DNA of 22,096 nucleotides from JBFGFG01 sp041627475 (GTDB lineage Bacteria; Actinomycetota; Nitriliruptoria; Nitriliruptorales; Nitriliruptoraceae), in the NCBI GenBank assembly GCA_041627475.1, contig JBFKQZ010000018.1:1-22096 (forward strand). Direction: 5' to 3'. Position 1 is the stretch's first letter; each line of letters opens with the position of its first letter. Position numbers and translations under genes: made by a program. Shown here piece by piece: positions 13,652 through 22,096 of this stretch. The notes below the pieces were generated by a model. It searched no databases. It was not told the DNA's origin and was given only the letters and a program-made list of their open reading frames with translations.

Positions 13652-15369
13652 CGGCACCGGCCCCGGGTGAGGTCGCGCTGGTGCTCCACACGCACCTGCC
13701 GTGGCTGGCGAACCACGGCGTCTGGCCCGTCGGCGAGGAGTGGCTGTTCCAGGCCTGGGGCCACGCGTGGCTGCCGGTCACCCGACTCCTGCGGCGACTC
13801 GCCGACGAGGGCCACACCGACGTCCTGACGCTCGGCGTCACGCCGATGGTCGCCGCCCAGGTCGGCCACGAGCGCCTGGCGCAGGACCTCGGGACGTGGC
13901 TCGGTGGCCAGATGTGGCGGGCGGAGGAGCAGCGGTGGCACTGGTGGCTGGACGACGAGGTCCGGTCGCTCTCGCACCACCACTGGCGTCACCACCAGGA
14001 CCTGCTCGCGTTCCACGAGGAGGTGCAGGCGGCCGGTGGCCTGCTCGCCGTGTGGGCGGACCTCGCCGACCGCGGCGTCATCGAGCTCCTCGGTGGTCCG
14101 GCCACGCACCCGTACCTCCCGCTGCTCGGTGACGAGGCGCTGCTCGACGGGCAGCTCGCGACCGGCCTCGCCCACCATGCCGGGTGGGCGGGCAGTCGGC
14201 CCCGTGGGCTGTGGCCCCCGGAGCTCGGGTACCGCCCCGCGGGTCGGGTCGCCGACCCGACCGCCGCCCCGGCCGCCGTCGACCGCTTCGGCACGCCGAC
14301 ACTGCCCCGGACCGGGCCGTCGCTGCCGGGGCTCGAGACCGTCTACGCCCGGCACGGGATCGAGCACCTGCTGGTCGACGCCCCGACGCTGATCCGCGCA
14401 GCTGGCGGGCGCGACCGGGACTGGACGGTCCGCCCCGCGGTGCCGGACGTGGCGGACGAGAGCATCGACGAGGTCGTGCACGACGGCGTGCTGATCGGTG
14501 ACTCCGACGTGGCCGCGTTCGCCCGCGACCTCTCGGTCGCCTACCGCGTCTGGGCACCGACGACGGGCTACCCGGGCGACGACTGGTACCGCGACTTCCA
14601 CACGCACGGCACCTTCGGCACGCACCGCTCCCACCGTGTCACCGGCCAGGACGTGCCGTGGCAGGAGAAGGCGCCCTACGACCCCGCCCGGGCCGCGGCT
14701 CGCACCGCGGACCACGCCGAGGACTTCCACGAGCTGCTCCGCGAGGTGCTCGACCCACGTCCCGGCGGGCTCGTGGTGGCGGCGTACGACACCGAGCTGT
14801 TCGGACACTGGTGGTACGAGGGCCCGCTGTGGCTGGAGCGCACGCTGCGCCGGGTCGCGGAGGACCCCCGGCTGCGCACCACGACGCTCGCCTCCCGGCG
14901 GGACCGGCGCCCCCCGACCCGCCGTCTGCACCTCCCCGAGTCCTCGTGGGGGTACGGCAAGGGCCACGCGTCGTGGGTGACGCCGGAGACGCGACCGATG
15001 TGGTCGCGGATCGCCGCGGTCGAGGCAGATGCCCGTGCCGCGCTCGCGGGCTGCGACCGGCCCGACGACGACCCCGCGGTCCTCCAGCTGGCCCGGGAGG
15101 TCGCACAGGTCCGCTGCTCGGACTGGCCGTTCATGGTGACCCGCGGCAACAGCGCCGACTACGCCCACGAGCGTCTCGCCCAGCACTCCGCCGCCGCAGC
15201 ACGCCTGGCCTCGATGCTCGCGGCCGACGACGTCGACGAGGCGTGGGTGGCCGACCGCGCCCGCCACGTCGAGGCGCCGGCCGATCCGACACCGCTCGTG
15301 CGCGCACTGCGCAGTGGCGCCGACGTCGGTTCCCTGCCGTCACCCGGCGGCGGCCCGCTCGTTGGATGA
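13648..15369 (+). CDS. GH57 family alpha-glucan-acting enzyme (probable 1,4-alpha-glucan branching enzyme)
   Basis: A 573-residue glycoside hydrolase family 57 protein with the DUF1957-type C-terminal helical region. Motif 1 is HTHLPW (H14, H16), the nucleophile Glu is in LWPPELGY (E192), and the general acid Asp is in AYDTELFGHWWYEGPLW (D381), followed by SSWGYGKGHASW. These are the catalytic positions of GH57 branching enzymes, which cleave an alpha-1,4 glucan and reattach it by alpha-1,6 linkage. It corresponds in position and type to M. tuberculosis Rv3031 of the MGLP locus. The GTG at 13648 overlaps the methyltransferase stop by 4 nt. No glycosyltransferase follows; the next gene is a penicillin-binding protein. 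A role in glycogen instead of MGLP is equally possible. Confidence 0.9.
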   Translation: MTAPAPGEVALVLHTHLPWLANHGVWPVGEEWLFQAWGHAWLPVTRLLRRLADEGHTDVLTLGVTPMVAAQVGHERLAQDLGTWLGGQMWRAEEQRWHWWLDDEVRSLSHHHWRHHQDLLAFHEEVQAAGGLLAVWADLADRGVIELLGGPATHPYLPLLGDEALLDGQLATGLAHHAGWAGSRPRGLWPPELGYRPAGRVADPTAAPAAVDRFGTPTLPRTGPSLPGLETVYARHGIEHLLVDAPTLIRAAGGRDRDWTVRPAVPDVADESIDEVVHDGVLIGDSDVAAFARDLSVAYRVWAPTTGYPGDDWYRDFHTHGTFGTHRSHRVTGQDVPWQEKAPYDPARAAARTADHAEDFHELLREVLDPRPGGLVVAAYDTELFGHWWYEGPLWLERTLRRVAEDPRLRTTTLASRRDRRPPTRRLHLPESSWGYGKGHASWVTPETRPMWSRIAAVEADARAALAGCDRPDDDPAVLQLAREVAQVRCSDWPFMVTRGNSADYAHERLAQHSAAAARLASMLAADDVDEAWVADRARHVEAPADPTPLVRALRSGADVGSLPSPGGGPLVG

Positions 15370-15423
15370 GGCAGCGGGGCACCCCTCCGGGACCACCTCC
15401 CTCTCACCCCGCGATGTGATGTG

Positions 15424-17613
15424 ATGATGGCTTCGACCGCCCCGAGCTCAACCGGCCCGTGGCGGTCGTTGCTGTTGCGGTTCGTCTGGGTGGGCGTGTC
15501 GTCGGTCGCGGGTGTCGGCACCGTCGGGGCGATCGTGGTTTGGGCGGCGCTGACGATCCCGTGGGACGTCCCCGAGCCGCCCGTGCTCAGCGGCCCGTCG
15601 GTCGTGACCGCCGCGGACGGCACCGAGCTGGCGCGGTTCACCACCCAGGTCGACCGGACGCCGGTCGCGCTCGACGATGTCAGCGACGCGGCGGAGGACG
15701 CGATCATCGCGTCCGAGGACGCGAACTTCTACGAGCACACCGGCGTGGACCCGCTGGCCCTGGTCCGGGCCGTCTACGTCAACGTCCGCACGGGGGCCAT
15801 CCGCCAGGGCGGGTCGACCCTGACGCAGCAGTACGTCAAGAACGCGTTCGTCGGCGACGACGTGACGCTGCGCCGCAAGGTCGAGGAGGCCGTGCTGTCG
15901 ATCTCGCTCGAGCGCCAGTTGTCCAAGGACGAGATCCTCGAGGCGTACCTCAACACCGTCTACTTCGGTGAGGGCGCGAGCGGCATCGAGGCCGCGGCCG
16001 TGACGTACTTCGACGTCCCGGCCTCGGAGCTCACGCTGGCCCAGGGCGCCACGCTCGCGCAGCTGCTGCCCGCGCCGTCGGTGCGCAACCCCGTCGCCGA
16101 CCCCGACGGCGCACGCGCACGCCGCGACGCGCTGCTCGACCGGATGGAGGAGCTCGGTCGGGCGACGCCGGCCGAGGTGGCCGCCGCGAAGGCGAGTGAC
16201 CTCGGCGTCGTCGAGCGGCGTCGCGACCGCGGCCCCTACCCGTTCGTGGTGCAGCACGTCCGACGCATCCTCACCGAGGCGTACGGCGAGGAGCAGGTGC
16301 TGACGGGGGCGCTGCGGGTCCGCACCACCGTGCAGCCGGCCGCCATGGCGGCACTGGAGGAGGCGGTCGCCGCCCAGCTGCCGCCGCAGGAGGACCGGCC
16401 GGAGGTCGACGCGGGCGCCATCGCGGTGGACCCGGCGACCGGTGACGTCCTCGCCTGGTACGGCGGCCGGGACTTCGGTGCGTCCCAGTTCGACCTCGCG
16501 ATGCAGGCGCGCCGGCGACCGGGGTCGACGTTCAAGCCGATCGCGTACCTCGCCGCCCTCGAGGACGGCATGGAGCCGGGCACGGTCTACCCCGCCCCGG
16601 GGTCGTTCGACGAGGGCGAGCTGTGCGACCCCGGCTGGGGCCCGGCCAACGCGGGCGGTGGCGGCTTCGGTCGGCTCCCCCTGCGCGAGGCGCTGTACCG
16701 CTCGGTGAACACCGTCTTCGCCCAGGTCGGCTGCGACGTCGGGGCGGAGGAGCTCGCGGCGACGGCCCGGCGACTGGGCATCCGCACGACGCTCGAGCCG
16801 ACCCCGCAGCTCGCGATCGGCGGCTTCGGCAGCAACACCACGGTCGCCGACCTCGCGCAGGTCTACGCCACGCTCGCCAACGACGGCCTCCAGTGCCCGC
16901 TGCGGACGATCCTCGAGGTCCGCGACCGGGACGGTCGTCGCCTGCCCCCACCGCCCGAGACCACGCCGGAGGGGCAGCCGCGGGCACCGGGTGAGGACGT
17001 CCTGGCCGAGCGCCCCGAGGGTCTGGCCGAGGACGACCGCGGACGCTGCCGGCAGGTGGCGGACGCCGACAACGTGCGACGCGTGACCGACGCCCTCGAG
17101 GTCGTGGTGGCCGAGACGACGGGTCGGCGAGCGGACATCGGGCGCCCGCAGGCCGGCAAGACCGGGACGACCGACGACGAGGTGGACGCGTGGTTCGCGG
17201 GCTACACGCCCGACCTCGCGCTCGTCGTGCGGGTCGGTGACGACATCGAGGAGCCGCTCACGGACATCGAGGGCTTCGCCCGTGTCCAGGGCGGGACCAT
17301 CCCGGCGCTGATCTGGCGCGACGCCGCGGACCTGCTGCTCGCGGACGTCGCCCCGACCGGCTTCACGGCCCCCGGCGCGACGACCACCGTGCGCATCCCG
17401 GCGACCCCGCGTCGCGCCTCGCCGTCACCGTCACCGAGCCCGACCACGGCACCGACGGCCACGCCGGACCCCGGTCCTGCGCCCACCCCGACGCCGAGCC
17501 CGAGCCCGTCACCGACGCCCGGTGGCCTGCTCGACCCCGGCGGGGACGGCGGCGGGGACGGCGGTGGCGACGAGGAGTGCGGGCTGCTCGACCTCGGCTG
17601 CGACCCCGACTGA
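15424..17613 (+). CDS. Class A penicillin-binding protein (glycosyltransferase/transpeptidase)
   Basis: Bifunctional peptidoglycan synthase of about 729 residues. An N-terminal membrane anchor (about 15-45) is followed by a GT51 domain: the catalytic Glu in IASEDANFYEHTG (near 98), QGGSTLTQQYVKNAF, and RKVEEAVLSISLERQLSKDE with EAYLNTVYFGEGA. The transpeptidase domain has SxxK in PGSTFKP (Ser near 368), SVN near 427 and KTGTT near 579. After about residue 655 there is an SP/TP-rich linker and a Gly/Asp tail ending EECGLLDLGCDPD, with two cysteines. GTG 15421, ATG 15424 and ATG 15427 are consecutive possible starts with no ribosome site to choose between them. It ends 3 nt before the convergent kinase gene. 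Confidence 0.94.
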   Translation: MMASTAPSSTGPWRSLLLRFVWVGVSSVAGVGTVGAIVVWAALTIPWDVPEPPVLSGPSVVTAADGTELARFTTQVDRTPVALDDVSDAAEDAIIASEDANFYEHTGVDPLALVRAVYVNVRTGAIRQGGSTLTQQYVKNAFVGDDVTLRRKVEEAVLSISLERQLSKDEILEAYLNTVYFGEGASGIEAAAVTYFDVPASELTLAQGATLAQLLPAPSVRNPVADPDGARARRDALLDRMEELGRATPAEVAAAKASDLGVVERRRDRGPYPFVVQHVRRILTEAYGEEQVLTGALRVRTTVQPAAMAALEEAVAAQLPPQEDRPEVDAGAIAVDPATGDVLAWYGGRDFGASQFDLAMQARRRPGSTFKPIAYLAALEDGMEPGTVYPAPGSFDEGELCDPGWGPANAGGGGFGRLPLREALYRSVNTVFAQVGCDVGAEELAATARRLGIRTTLEPTPQLAIGGFGSNTTVADLAQVYATLANDGLQCPLRTILEVRDRDGRRLPPPPETTPEGQPRAPGEDVLAERPEGLAEDDRGRCRQVADADNVRRVTDALEVVVAETTGRRADIGRPQAGKTGTTDDEVDAWFAGYTPDLALVVRVGDDIEEPLTDIEGFARVQGGTIPALIWRDAADLLLADVAPTGFTAPGATTTVRIPATPRRASPSPSPSPTTAPTATPDPGPAPTPTPSPSPSPTPGGLLDPGGDGGGDGGGDEECGLLDLGCDPD

Positions 17614-17616
17614 CCG

Positions 17617-20600
17617 TCAGGCCTCGACGGCCTCGCGCAGTCGCGCCAGGGACTCCGCCGCCGCCTCGAAGTCGTACTGCCGGAGCGCCTCGGCGAGTGC
17701 CGCGTGGTGCTCGCGGGCGACGTCGGTCCGGTCGTCCACGGGGAACTCGTCCACCAGCCGTGCCGCCTCGGGGTCGGACCGGTCGATCCGGGCCGCGAGC
17801 TCGTCCAGCACCGTGCCGACCTCGTCCTCCGCGACCGGGTCGACGGGCGGCGGCGCCGCCGGCAGTGTCGGCAGCCAGGCGACGAGGCGGTCGAGGTGCG
17901 CACACACGTCGACCAGCGCCGTCGCGGCCGCCTCGCCGTCCCCTGCCTCACAGGCCTCCTCGACCTCACCGGCCGCCCGCGACAGGGCCTTGGCGCGCAC
18001 GTTGGCCGCCACACCCCGCAGGGCGTGCGCGATCTCCCGAGCGCCGTCGAGGTCGTCCTCGGCGAGCCGGCCGGCGATGCGGTCCCCGGCGTCCGTGTGG
18101 TGCTCCCCGACCAGCCGCAGCAGCCGGGTGTAGAGACCGACGTCGCCCCGGCAGACGCGCAGCCCCTCCTCGGTGTCGACACCGTCGAGGGTCGGCATGA
18201 CCTCGTAGGACACCGACGCGGCCTCGTCGGCCGTCACGTCCTGGTCGGCAGACCGGTGCCGCGGCGTGGGCCGGTCGCCGCCGACCCACCGGTGGAGCGT
18301 GTCCCACAGCTGGCGCACGTCGATCGGCTTGGCGATGTGGTCGTCCATGCCGGCGTCGAGGACGCGGTCGCGGTCGGCCGCCATGGCGTTGGCGGTCATC
18401 GCGATCACCGGGACGTCGTCCAGTCCCGGCCGCTGCCGCAGTCGACGCGTGGCCTCGTAGCCGTCCATGACCGGGAGCTGGCAGTCCATCAGGATCGCGT
18501 CGAATCGCCGCTCGTCGAGCACGTCGAGGGCCTCGCGGCCGTCCCGTGCGACCGTGACGCGCACGCCCTCACGCTCCAGCAGCTCGACGGCGAGCTCCTG
18601 GTTCACCTTGTTGTCCTCGACCAGCAGGATGCTGGCGCCACGCAGCACGGCCGCGATGGAGGCGACGTCGCGCTCCTCCGGGCGCTCGCGTGCGCTGCGG
18701 AAGACGTCGTGCCCCAACGCGTCCATGATCGCGTCGTGGAGCATCGACGGCGTGGCGGGCTTCTCCAGGAAGTCGACGATGTCGACGTCACCGGCGGCGG
18801 CCCTCGCCTGGGCGCGGTCATGGGCCGTGACCATCACCACGGCCGGTGGCGCACTGGGGTCGGTCTGCAGTCGCCGCACGAGCTGGACACCGTCGAGGCC
18901 CGGCATCCGCCAGTCGACGAGCAGCAGGTCGTAGGGGTCGCCGGCCTCCTGGGCTGCGTCGACCATCGCGATCGCCTCGTGGCCGTCGACCGCCTCGTCC
19001 ACGCGCAGTCCGAGACCCTCGAGCATGCGCCCGTGGATCTCCCGGGCGGTCGGGCGGTCGTCGACGACCAGCGTGCGGGGCTGCTCCGCGGCGAGCGCCG
19101 GGTCGCGGAGCCGCGCGACCTCGGTCGCTGCCAGCGGGAACGGCAGGACCACCTCGAAGACGGAGCCGCGCCCCGCGGTGCTCTCCACGTCGACGGTGCC
19201 GCCCATCTGCTCGACGAGCTGCTGGACGATGGCGAGACCGAGCCCGGTGCCCCCGAACGACCGCGTCGTGCTGACGTCGGCCTGCGTGAACGGTTCGAAG
19301 AGCAGCTCGAGCTGCGCGGGCGTCATCCCGATCCCCGTGTCGGTGACGCGGAAGACCAGCTCGACGGTCGCGGACGTCCTCGACCGCGCCCGGACGTCGA
19401 GGACGACCTCACCGCCGCTGTCGGTGAACTTCACCGCATTGCTGCCGAGGTTGTTCAGGACCTGGCCGAGGCGGAGCGGGTCCCCGCGCAGCCCGAGCGG
19501 CACGTCCGGGTCGACGTCGAACAGCAGCTCGACCCCCCGTCCCATGGCGGCGAGGCCGATGGTCGTGCGGAAGCCGTCGAGGACGTCGTCGAGCCGGAAG
19601 TCCACCTCCTCGAGCTCGAGCTTGCCTGCCTCGAACTTGGAGTAGTCGAGCAGGTCGTTGATGATCAGCATCAACGACTGCGCGGACTGCTGCACCCGTT
19701 CGACGTAGCGGCGCTGCCGGGGCGCGAGCTCCGTCTCGAGCGTCAGCTCGGTCATCCCGATGATCGCGTTCATCGGGGTGCGGATCTCGTGCGAGATGTT
19801 TGCGAGGAACGACGACTTGGTCCGGGTCGACTCCTCCGCCTCGGTGCGCAGCCGCTCCACCTCCGCGAAGGCCGCGACCTCGTCGGTCACATCACGAGTG
19901 ACCGACACCAGCTGGTGTCCGCCGTCGGGCGTGACGGTTGCGCGGGTCGTCGTCTCGAGCCACCGCTCCTCGCCGTCGGCGCGGGTGACGCGCACGCGCT
20001 CGACCGCGGTGCCCTCCGGCGGCTCGACGGCTGCGACGGCCTCGGTCGCGACGAGCCCCTCGACGCGCTGGCCCACGAGCGCCTCGGGGTTGCGGCCGAG
20101 GACCTCGCGCACCGCGGGCGAGACGTACTGGAGCACACCGTCGGTCGTCGCCTGGGAGATGACGTCGGGCGCGGTCGCGAGCACGGTCGCCAGCCGGTCC
20201 TCGGCCAGCTCACGTCGTCGCTGGTCCTCGACCTGCTGCGTCATGTCGACGGTGCCGCCGAGCATCACGTCCGGGTCGTCCGGGTCCGGCTGGCCACGCT
20301 CGAGCAGCCACAACGGCTGCCCCTCGTCCGGCTGGATGCAGAACGAGATCTCGTACGGCTCACCGGACTCGCGCGCCGCGGTCGTCACGGCCGCGTACTC
20401 GTCGCGCTGGCTCGGGACGACCATGGCGAGGACGTCCGCGGGGCGGAACGTGCCGGCGGCGAGGTCGAACCCGGCGCGGTCGTACACGGCGCCACCCCGG
20501 ACCACGGTGCTCTCCCGGTTCCTGTGGTCGTAGCGCCACAGGGTCAGTCTGGCCGCGTCGCTCGCCATCGCGAGGTGCTCACGGGTCCGCTCTAGGAGCA

Positions 20601-20994
20601 GCTGCCAGCGCTGACGGCGCTCCTCGGCCTGGTGCAGCTCGGTGACGTCCTCGAGCAGGACCACGGCACCGCCGCCGTCGAGCTCGGGCATGGCTGCAGC
20701 CGTGACGCGCAGCCACTGGACCTCGCCGTCCCACTCGACGCCGACCTCCACGTCGCGCACCACGGCCTCACCGGCGAGGACGCGCGCCAGCGGCGTCTCC
20801 GCGTCCGGCATCGGTGTGCCGTCGGCCCGCAGCAGTCGCCAGGTGACATCGTCGCCGAGGGAGTCGTCGCCGGCGCGGAGCCCGAACATCTCCTCGACGT
20901 GCCGGTTGGCCTCGACGACCTGCCCGTCCGGCCCGGTGACGAGCACGCCGATGGGCAGGTTGGCGTACAGCGCCTGCAGCTGTCTCGCGTCCAC
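17617..20994 (-). CDS. Hybrid sensor histidine kinase: PAS-PAS-PAS-HisKA-HATPase-REC-REC-HPt
   Basis: A 1125-residue cytoplasmic phosphorelay protein. A PAS domain lies at about 5-120, a PAS-like region at 140-255 and a third PAS at 268-375. HisKA carries H402 in SHEIRTPMNA. The ATPase domain shows the N box near N519, TDTGIGM, and GGTGLGLAI. REC1 has D694 (VDWRMPG) and K745; REC2 has D837 (MDCQLPVMDG) and K889. HPt carries H990 in AREIAHALRGVAANV. A helical C-terminal extension follows. No membrane segment is seen, so it reads an internal signal. The GTG at 20994 has GAGGAGGT about 7 nt upstream. It starts 21 nt after the HD-GYP regulator gene in the same direction. Domain order suits BarA/TorS-type relays; input and output partners are unknown. 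Confidence 0.93.
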   Translation of the reverse strand: MDARQLQALYANLPIGVLVTGPDGQVVEANRHVEEMFGLRAGDDSLGDDVTWRLLRADGTPMPDAETPLARVLAGEAVVRDVEVGVEWDGEVQWLRVTAAAMPELDGGGAVVLLEDVTELHQAEERRQRWQLLLERTREHLAMASDAARLTLWRYDHRNRESTVVRGGAVYDRAGFDLAAGTFRPADVLAMVVPSQRDEYAAVTTAARESGEPYEISFCIQPDEGQPLWLLERGQPDPDDPDVMLGGTVDMTQQVEDQRRRELAEDRLATVLATAPDVISQATTDGVLQYVSPAVREVLGRNPEALVGQRVEGLVATEAVAAVEPPEGTAVERVRVTRADGEERWLETTTRATVTPDGGHQLVSVTRDVTDEVAAFAEVERLRTEAEESTRTKSSFLANISHEIRTPMNAIIGMTELTLETELAPRQRRYVERVQQSAQSLMLIINDLLDYSKFEAGKLELEEVDFRLDDVLDGFRTTIGLAAMGRGVELLFDVDPDVPLGLRGDPLRLGQVLNNLGSNAVKFTDSGGEVVLDVRARSRTSATVELVFRVTDTGIGMTPAQLELLFEPFTQADVSTTRSFGGTGLGLAIVQQLVEQMGGTVDVESTAGRGSVFEVVLPFPLAATEVARLRDPALAAEQPRTLVVDDRPTAREIHGRMLEGLGLRVDEAVDGHEAIAMVDAAQEAGDPYDLLLVDWRMPGLDGVQLVRRLQTDPSAPPAVVMVTAHDRAQARAAAGDVDIVDFLEKPATPSMLHDAIMDALGHDVFRSARERPEERDVASIAAVLRGASILLVEDNKVNQELAVELLEREGVRVTVARDGREALDVLDERRFDAILMDCQLPVMDGYEATRRLRQRPGLDDVPVIAMTANAMAADRDRVLDAGMDDHIAKPIDVRQLWDTLHRWVGGDRPTPRHRSADQDVTADEAASVSYEVMPTLDGVDTEEGLRVCRGDVGLYTRLLRLVGEHHTDAGDRIAGRLAEDDLDGAREIAHALRGVAANVRAKALSRAAGEVEEACEAGDGEAAATALVDVCAHLDRLVAWLPTLPAAPPPVDPVAEDEVGTVLDELAARIDRSDPEAARLVDEFPVDDRTDVAREHHAALAEALRQYDFEAAAESLARLREAVEA

Positions 20995-21015
20995 GTGCTC
21001 ACCTCCTCGTCTCTG

Positions 21016-22062
21016 TCAGCTCGCGGTGGCGAGCACGGGGTTCAGCAGGGTCGCCTGCTGGAGGATCTCCGGGAGCGCCGCCTGGAACGCCTCGACGACG
21101 TCGGGGTCGAAGTGCCTGCCCGACTCGCTCTCGATGAGGTCGATGGCCCGTTCGACCGGCCATGCGGACTTGTAGGGCCGGACCGACGTGAGGGCGTCGA
21201 ACACGTCGGCGATCCCGGCGATGCGTCCGGAGACGGGGATCTCCTCCCCCCGCAGGCCGAGGGGGTAGCCGTCGCCGTCCCACCGTTCGTGGTGGGTCAG
21301 GGCGAGCTCCCTGGCCAGCTCGAGCAGCGCGTGCTCGGTCTCGCCGATGATGCGGGCACCGATCGTCGTGTGCTCCTGCATGACCGCCGCCTCGCGCACG
21401 TCGAGCCGACCGGGCTTCTGGAGGATCGCGTCCGGGATCCCGATCTTGCCGATGTCATGCAGCGGTGCGGCGAGGTGCAGGAGTTCGGTGACGTCCTGCG
21501 GCAGGCCGTAGCGATCGGCGACGAGGCGGGTGTAGTGCGCCATCCGGACGACGTGCTTGCCGGTCTCGTCGTCCTTGAACTCGGCGGCCTTGCCCAGCCG
21601 CTCGATCACGCGCAGCCGGGTCATCTCCAGTTCGGTGGTGCGCTCGCGGACGAGCAACCGCATGTGCCGCTCCTGGTCGTGCAACGCCAGGTGGGTGCGG
21701 ACCCGGGCACGGACGATCGCCGGGTTCACCGGCTTGGTCAGGTAGTCGACCGCCCCGGCGGCGAACCCCCGTTCCTCGTCGACGACCTCGTCACGGGCAG
21801 TGACGAAGACGACCGGCACATGGGCCGTCAGTGCGTCCCGCTTCAGGCGCCGACAGACCTCGAGCCCGTCGAGGTCGGGCAGCATCACGTCGAGCAGGAT
21901 CAGGTCCGGTGCGCGCTGCCTGGCGAGGTCCAGGGCCCGCTGCCCCGTCGTGGCAGCCATGAGCTCGTGGTCCTCGCGGAGGATCCCCACGAGGACGTCG
22001 ATGTTCGTCGGCACGTCGTCGACGACGAGCACGAGCGGCCTGTCACCGGCGTCATCGACCAT
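21016..22062 (-). CDS. Response regulator with REC and HD-GYP (c-di-GMP phosphodiesterase) domains
   Basis: A 348-residue two-domain regulator. The receiver domain (about 9-125) has the acidic pair VVDDVP, phosphoacceptor D58 in LLDVMLPDLDG and K110 in TKPV. A short helical linker leads to an HD-GYP domain (about 150-340) with all metal and signature residues: H170 (GKHVVRM), H202-D203 (LHDIGK), H231, HHE at 257-259, DGDGYP with GYP at 265-267, and IADVFDALTSVRPYK. HD-GYP enzymes hydrolyse cyclic di-GMP (and in some cases cGAMP); all catalytic residues being present, it is probably active. The ATG at 22062 has only a weak GAGAG upstream. It is first in an operon with the hybrid kinase, its likely phosphodonor. 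Confidence 0.93.
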   Translation of the reverse strand: MVDDAGDRPLVLVVDDVPTNIDVLVGILREDHELMAATTGQRALDLARQRAPDLILLDVMLPDLDGLEVCRRLKRDALTAHVPVVFVTARDEVVDEERGFAAGAVDYLTKPVNPAIVRARVRTHLALHDQERHMRLLVRERTTELEMTRLRVIERLGKAAEFKDDETGKHVVRMAHYTRLVADRYGLPQDVTELLHLAAPLHDIGKIGIPDAILQKPGRLDVREAAVMQEHTTIGARIIGETEHALLELARELALTHHERWDGDGYPLGLRGEEIPVSGRIAGIADVFDALTSVRPYKSAWPVERAIDLIESESGRHFDPDVVEAFQAALPEILQQATLLNPVLATAS

Positions 22063-22096
22063 CGGAGGGTTCTCTCTTGTGGGATGACTAGTGTGA

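Noticed and set aside
13549..15267. 572-codon minus-strand open frame
   Set aside because: It is antisense to the GH57 gene, whose catalytic motifs are all intact.
15370..15423. Terminator or promoter between the GH57 and PBP genes
   Set aside because: The 54-nt gap has no stable inverted repeat and no clear promoter or ribosome site. Cotranscription is possible but unproven.
17395..17580. Short-period DNA repeats rich in CCGAGCCC and GGCGG, considered as satellite or CRISPR-like
   Set aside because: They simply encode the SP/TP and GGD low-complexity tail of the PBP. There is no regular spacer structure.
17704..20595. 963-codon plus-strand open frame
   Set aside because: It is antisense to the hybrid kinase. 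Its His/Arg/Val-rich composition mirrors the complementary coding strand.
22063..22096. Promoter of the HD-GYP operon
   Set aside because: Only 34 nt precede the start in this window, and no convincing -10/-35 pair is visible.

Overview
The window is very GC-rich chromosomal DNA packed with genes, using many GTG starts, ATGA/GTGA overlaps and almost no space between convergent genes. Together with the gene content (a BldC/excisionase-type helix-turn-helix regulator, a DUF732-like lipoprotein, and an mnmA-iscS-etfA-etfB neighbourhood) this points to Actinomycetota. The lineage inside the phylum cannot be fixed from sequence alone; a deep-branching, non-mycobacterial group is my guess. No tRNA, rRNA, CRISPR array, insertion sequence or phage gene was seen. 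No stretch longer than about 250 bases lacks a gene.

Layout. (1) 1-1120, minus strand: an HTH + PocR-type sensor regulator overlaps by 4 nt a sulfide:quinone-oxidoreductase-like flavoprotein that runs off the left edge. A dense, helically phased array of TGCA sites lies at the regulator's 5' end. (2) 1175-2815, minus: a patatin-like phospholipase and an unrecognised protein with a possible zinc site. (3) 2940-5066, minus: a thiolase, a DUF732-like lipoprotein and a small secreted protein in a tight operon. (4) 5106-7342, minus: mnmA and a cysteine desulfurase, overlapping by 4 nt; together they supply sulfur for tRNA 2-thiouridine. (5) 7423-9223: a small unknown gene convergent with a PaaK-like ligase whose ATP-binding motifs look degraded. 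(6) 9385-11295, minus: etfB-etfA, the electron-transfer flavoprotein, with intergenic hairpins and a good promoter carrying an operator-like palindrome. (7) 11542-15369, plus: a DUF2254 membrane protein, a SAM methyltransferase and a GH57 glucan-branching-type enzyme. (8) 15424-17613, plus: a bifunctional class A penicillin-binding protein. (9) 17617-22062, minus: an HD-GYP response regulator followed by a large hybrid histidine kinase, forming one signalling operon.

The order and orientation mnmA-iscS-...-etfA-etfB | methyltransferase-GH57 match my recollection of M. tuberculosis Rv3024c-Rv3031, where the last genes belong to the methylglucose lipopolysaccharide (MGLP) locus. Here unrelated genes interrupt the order, and the glycosyltransferase Rv3032 is absent from the expected place. 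Most of the window is therefore core metabolism and envelope biology. The least ordinary items are the phased TGCA array beside the BldC-like regulator, the apparently ATP-site-dead PaaK homologue, and the layered regulatory DNA around etfBA. I see no clear defence or mobile system.
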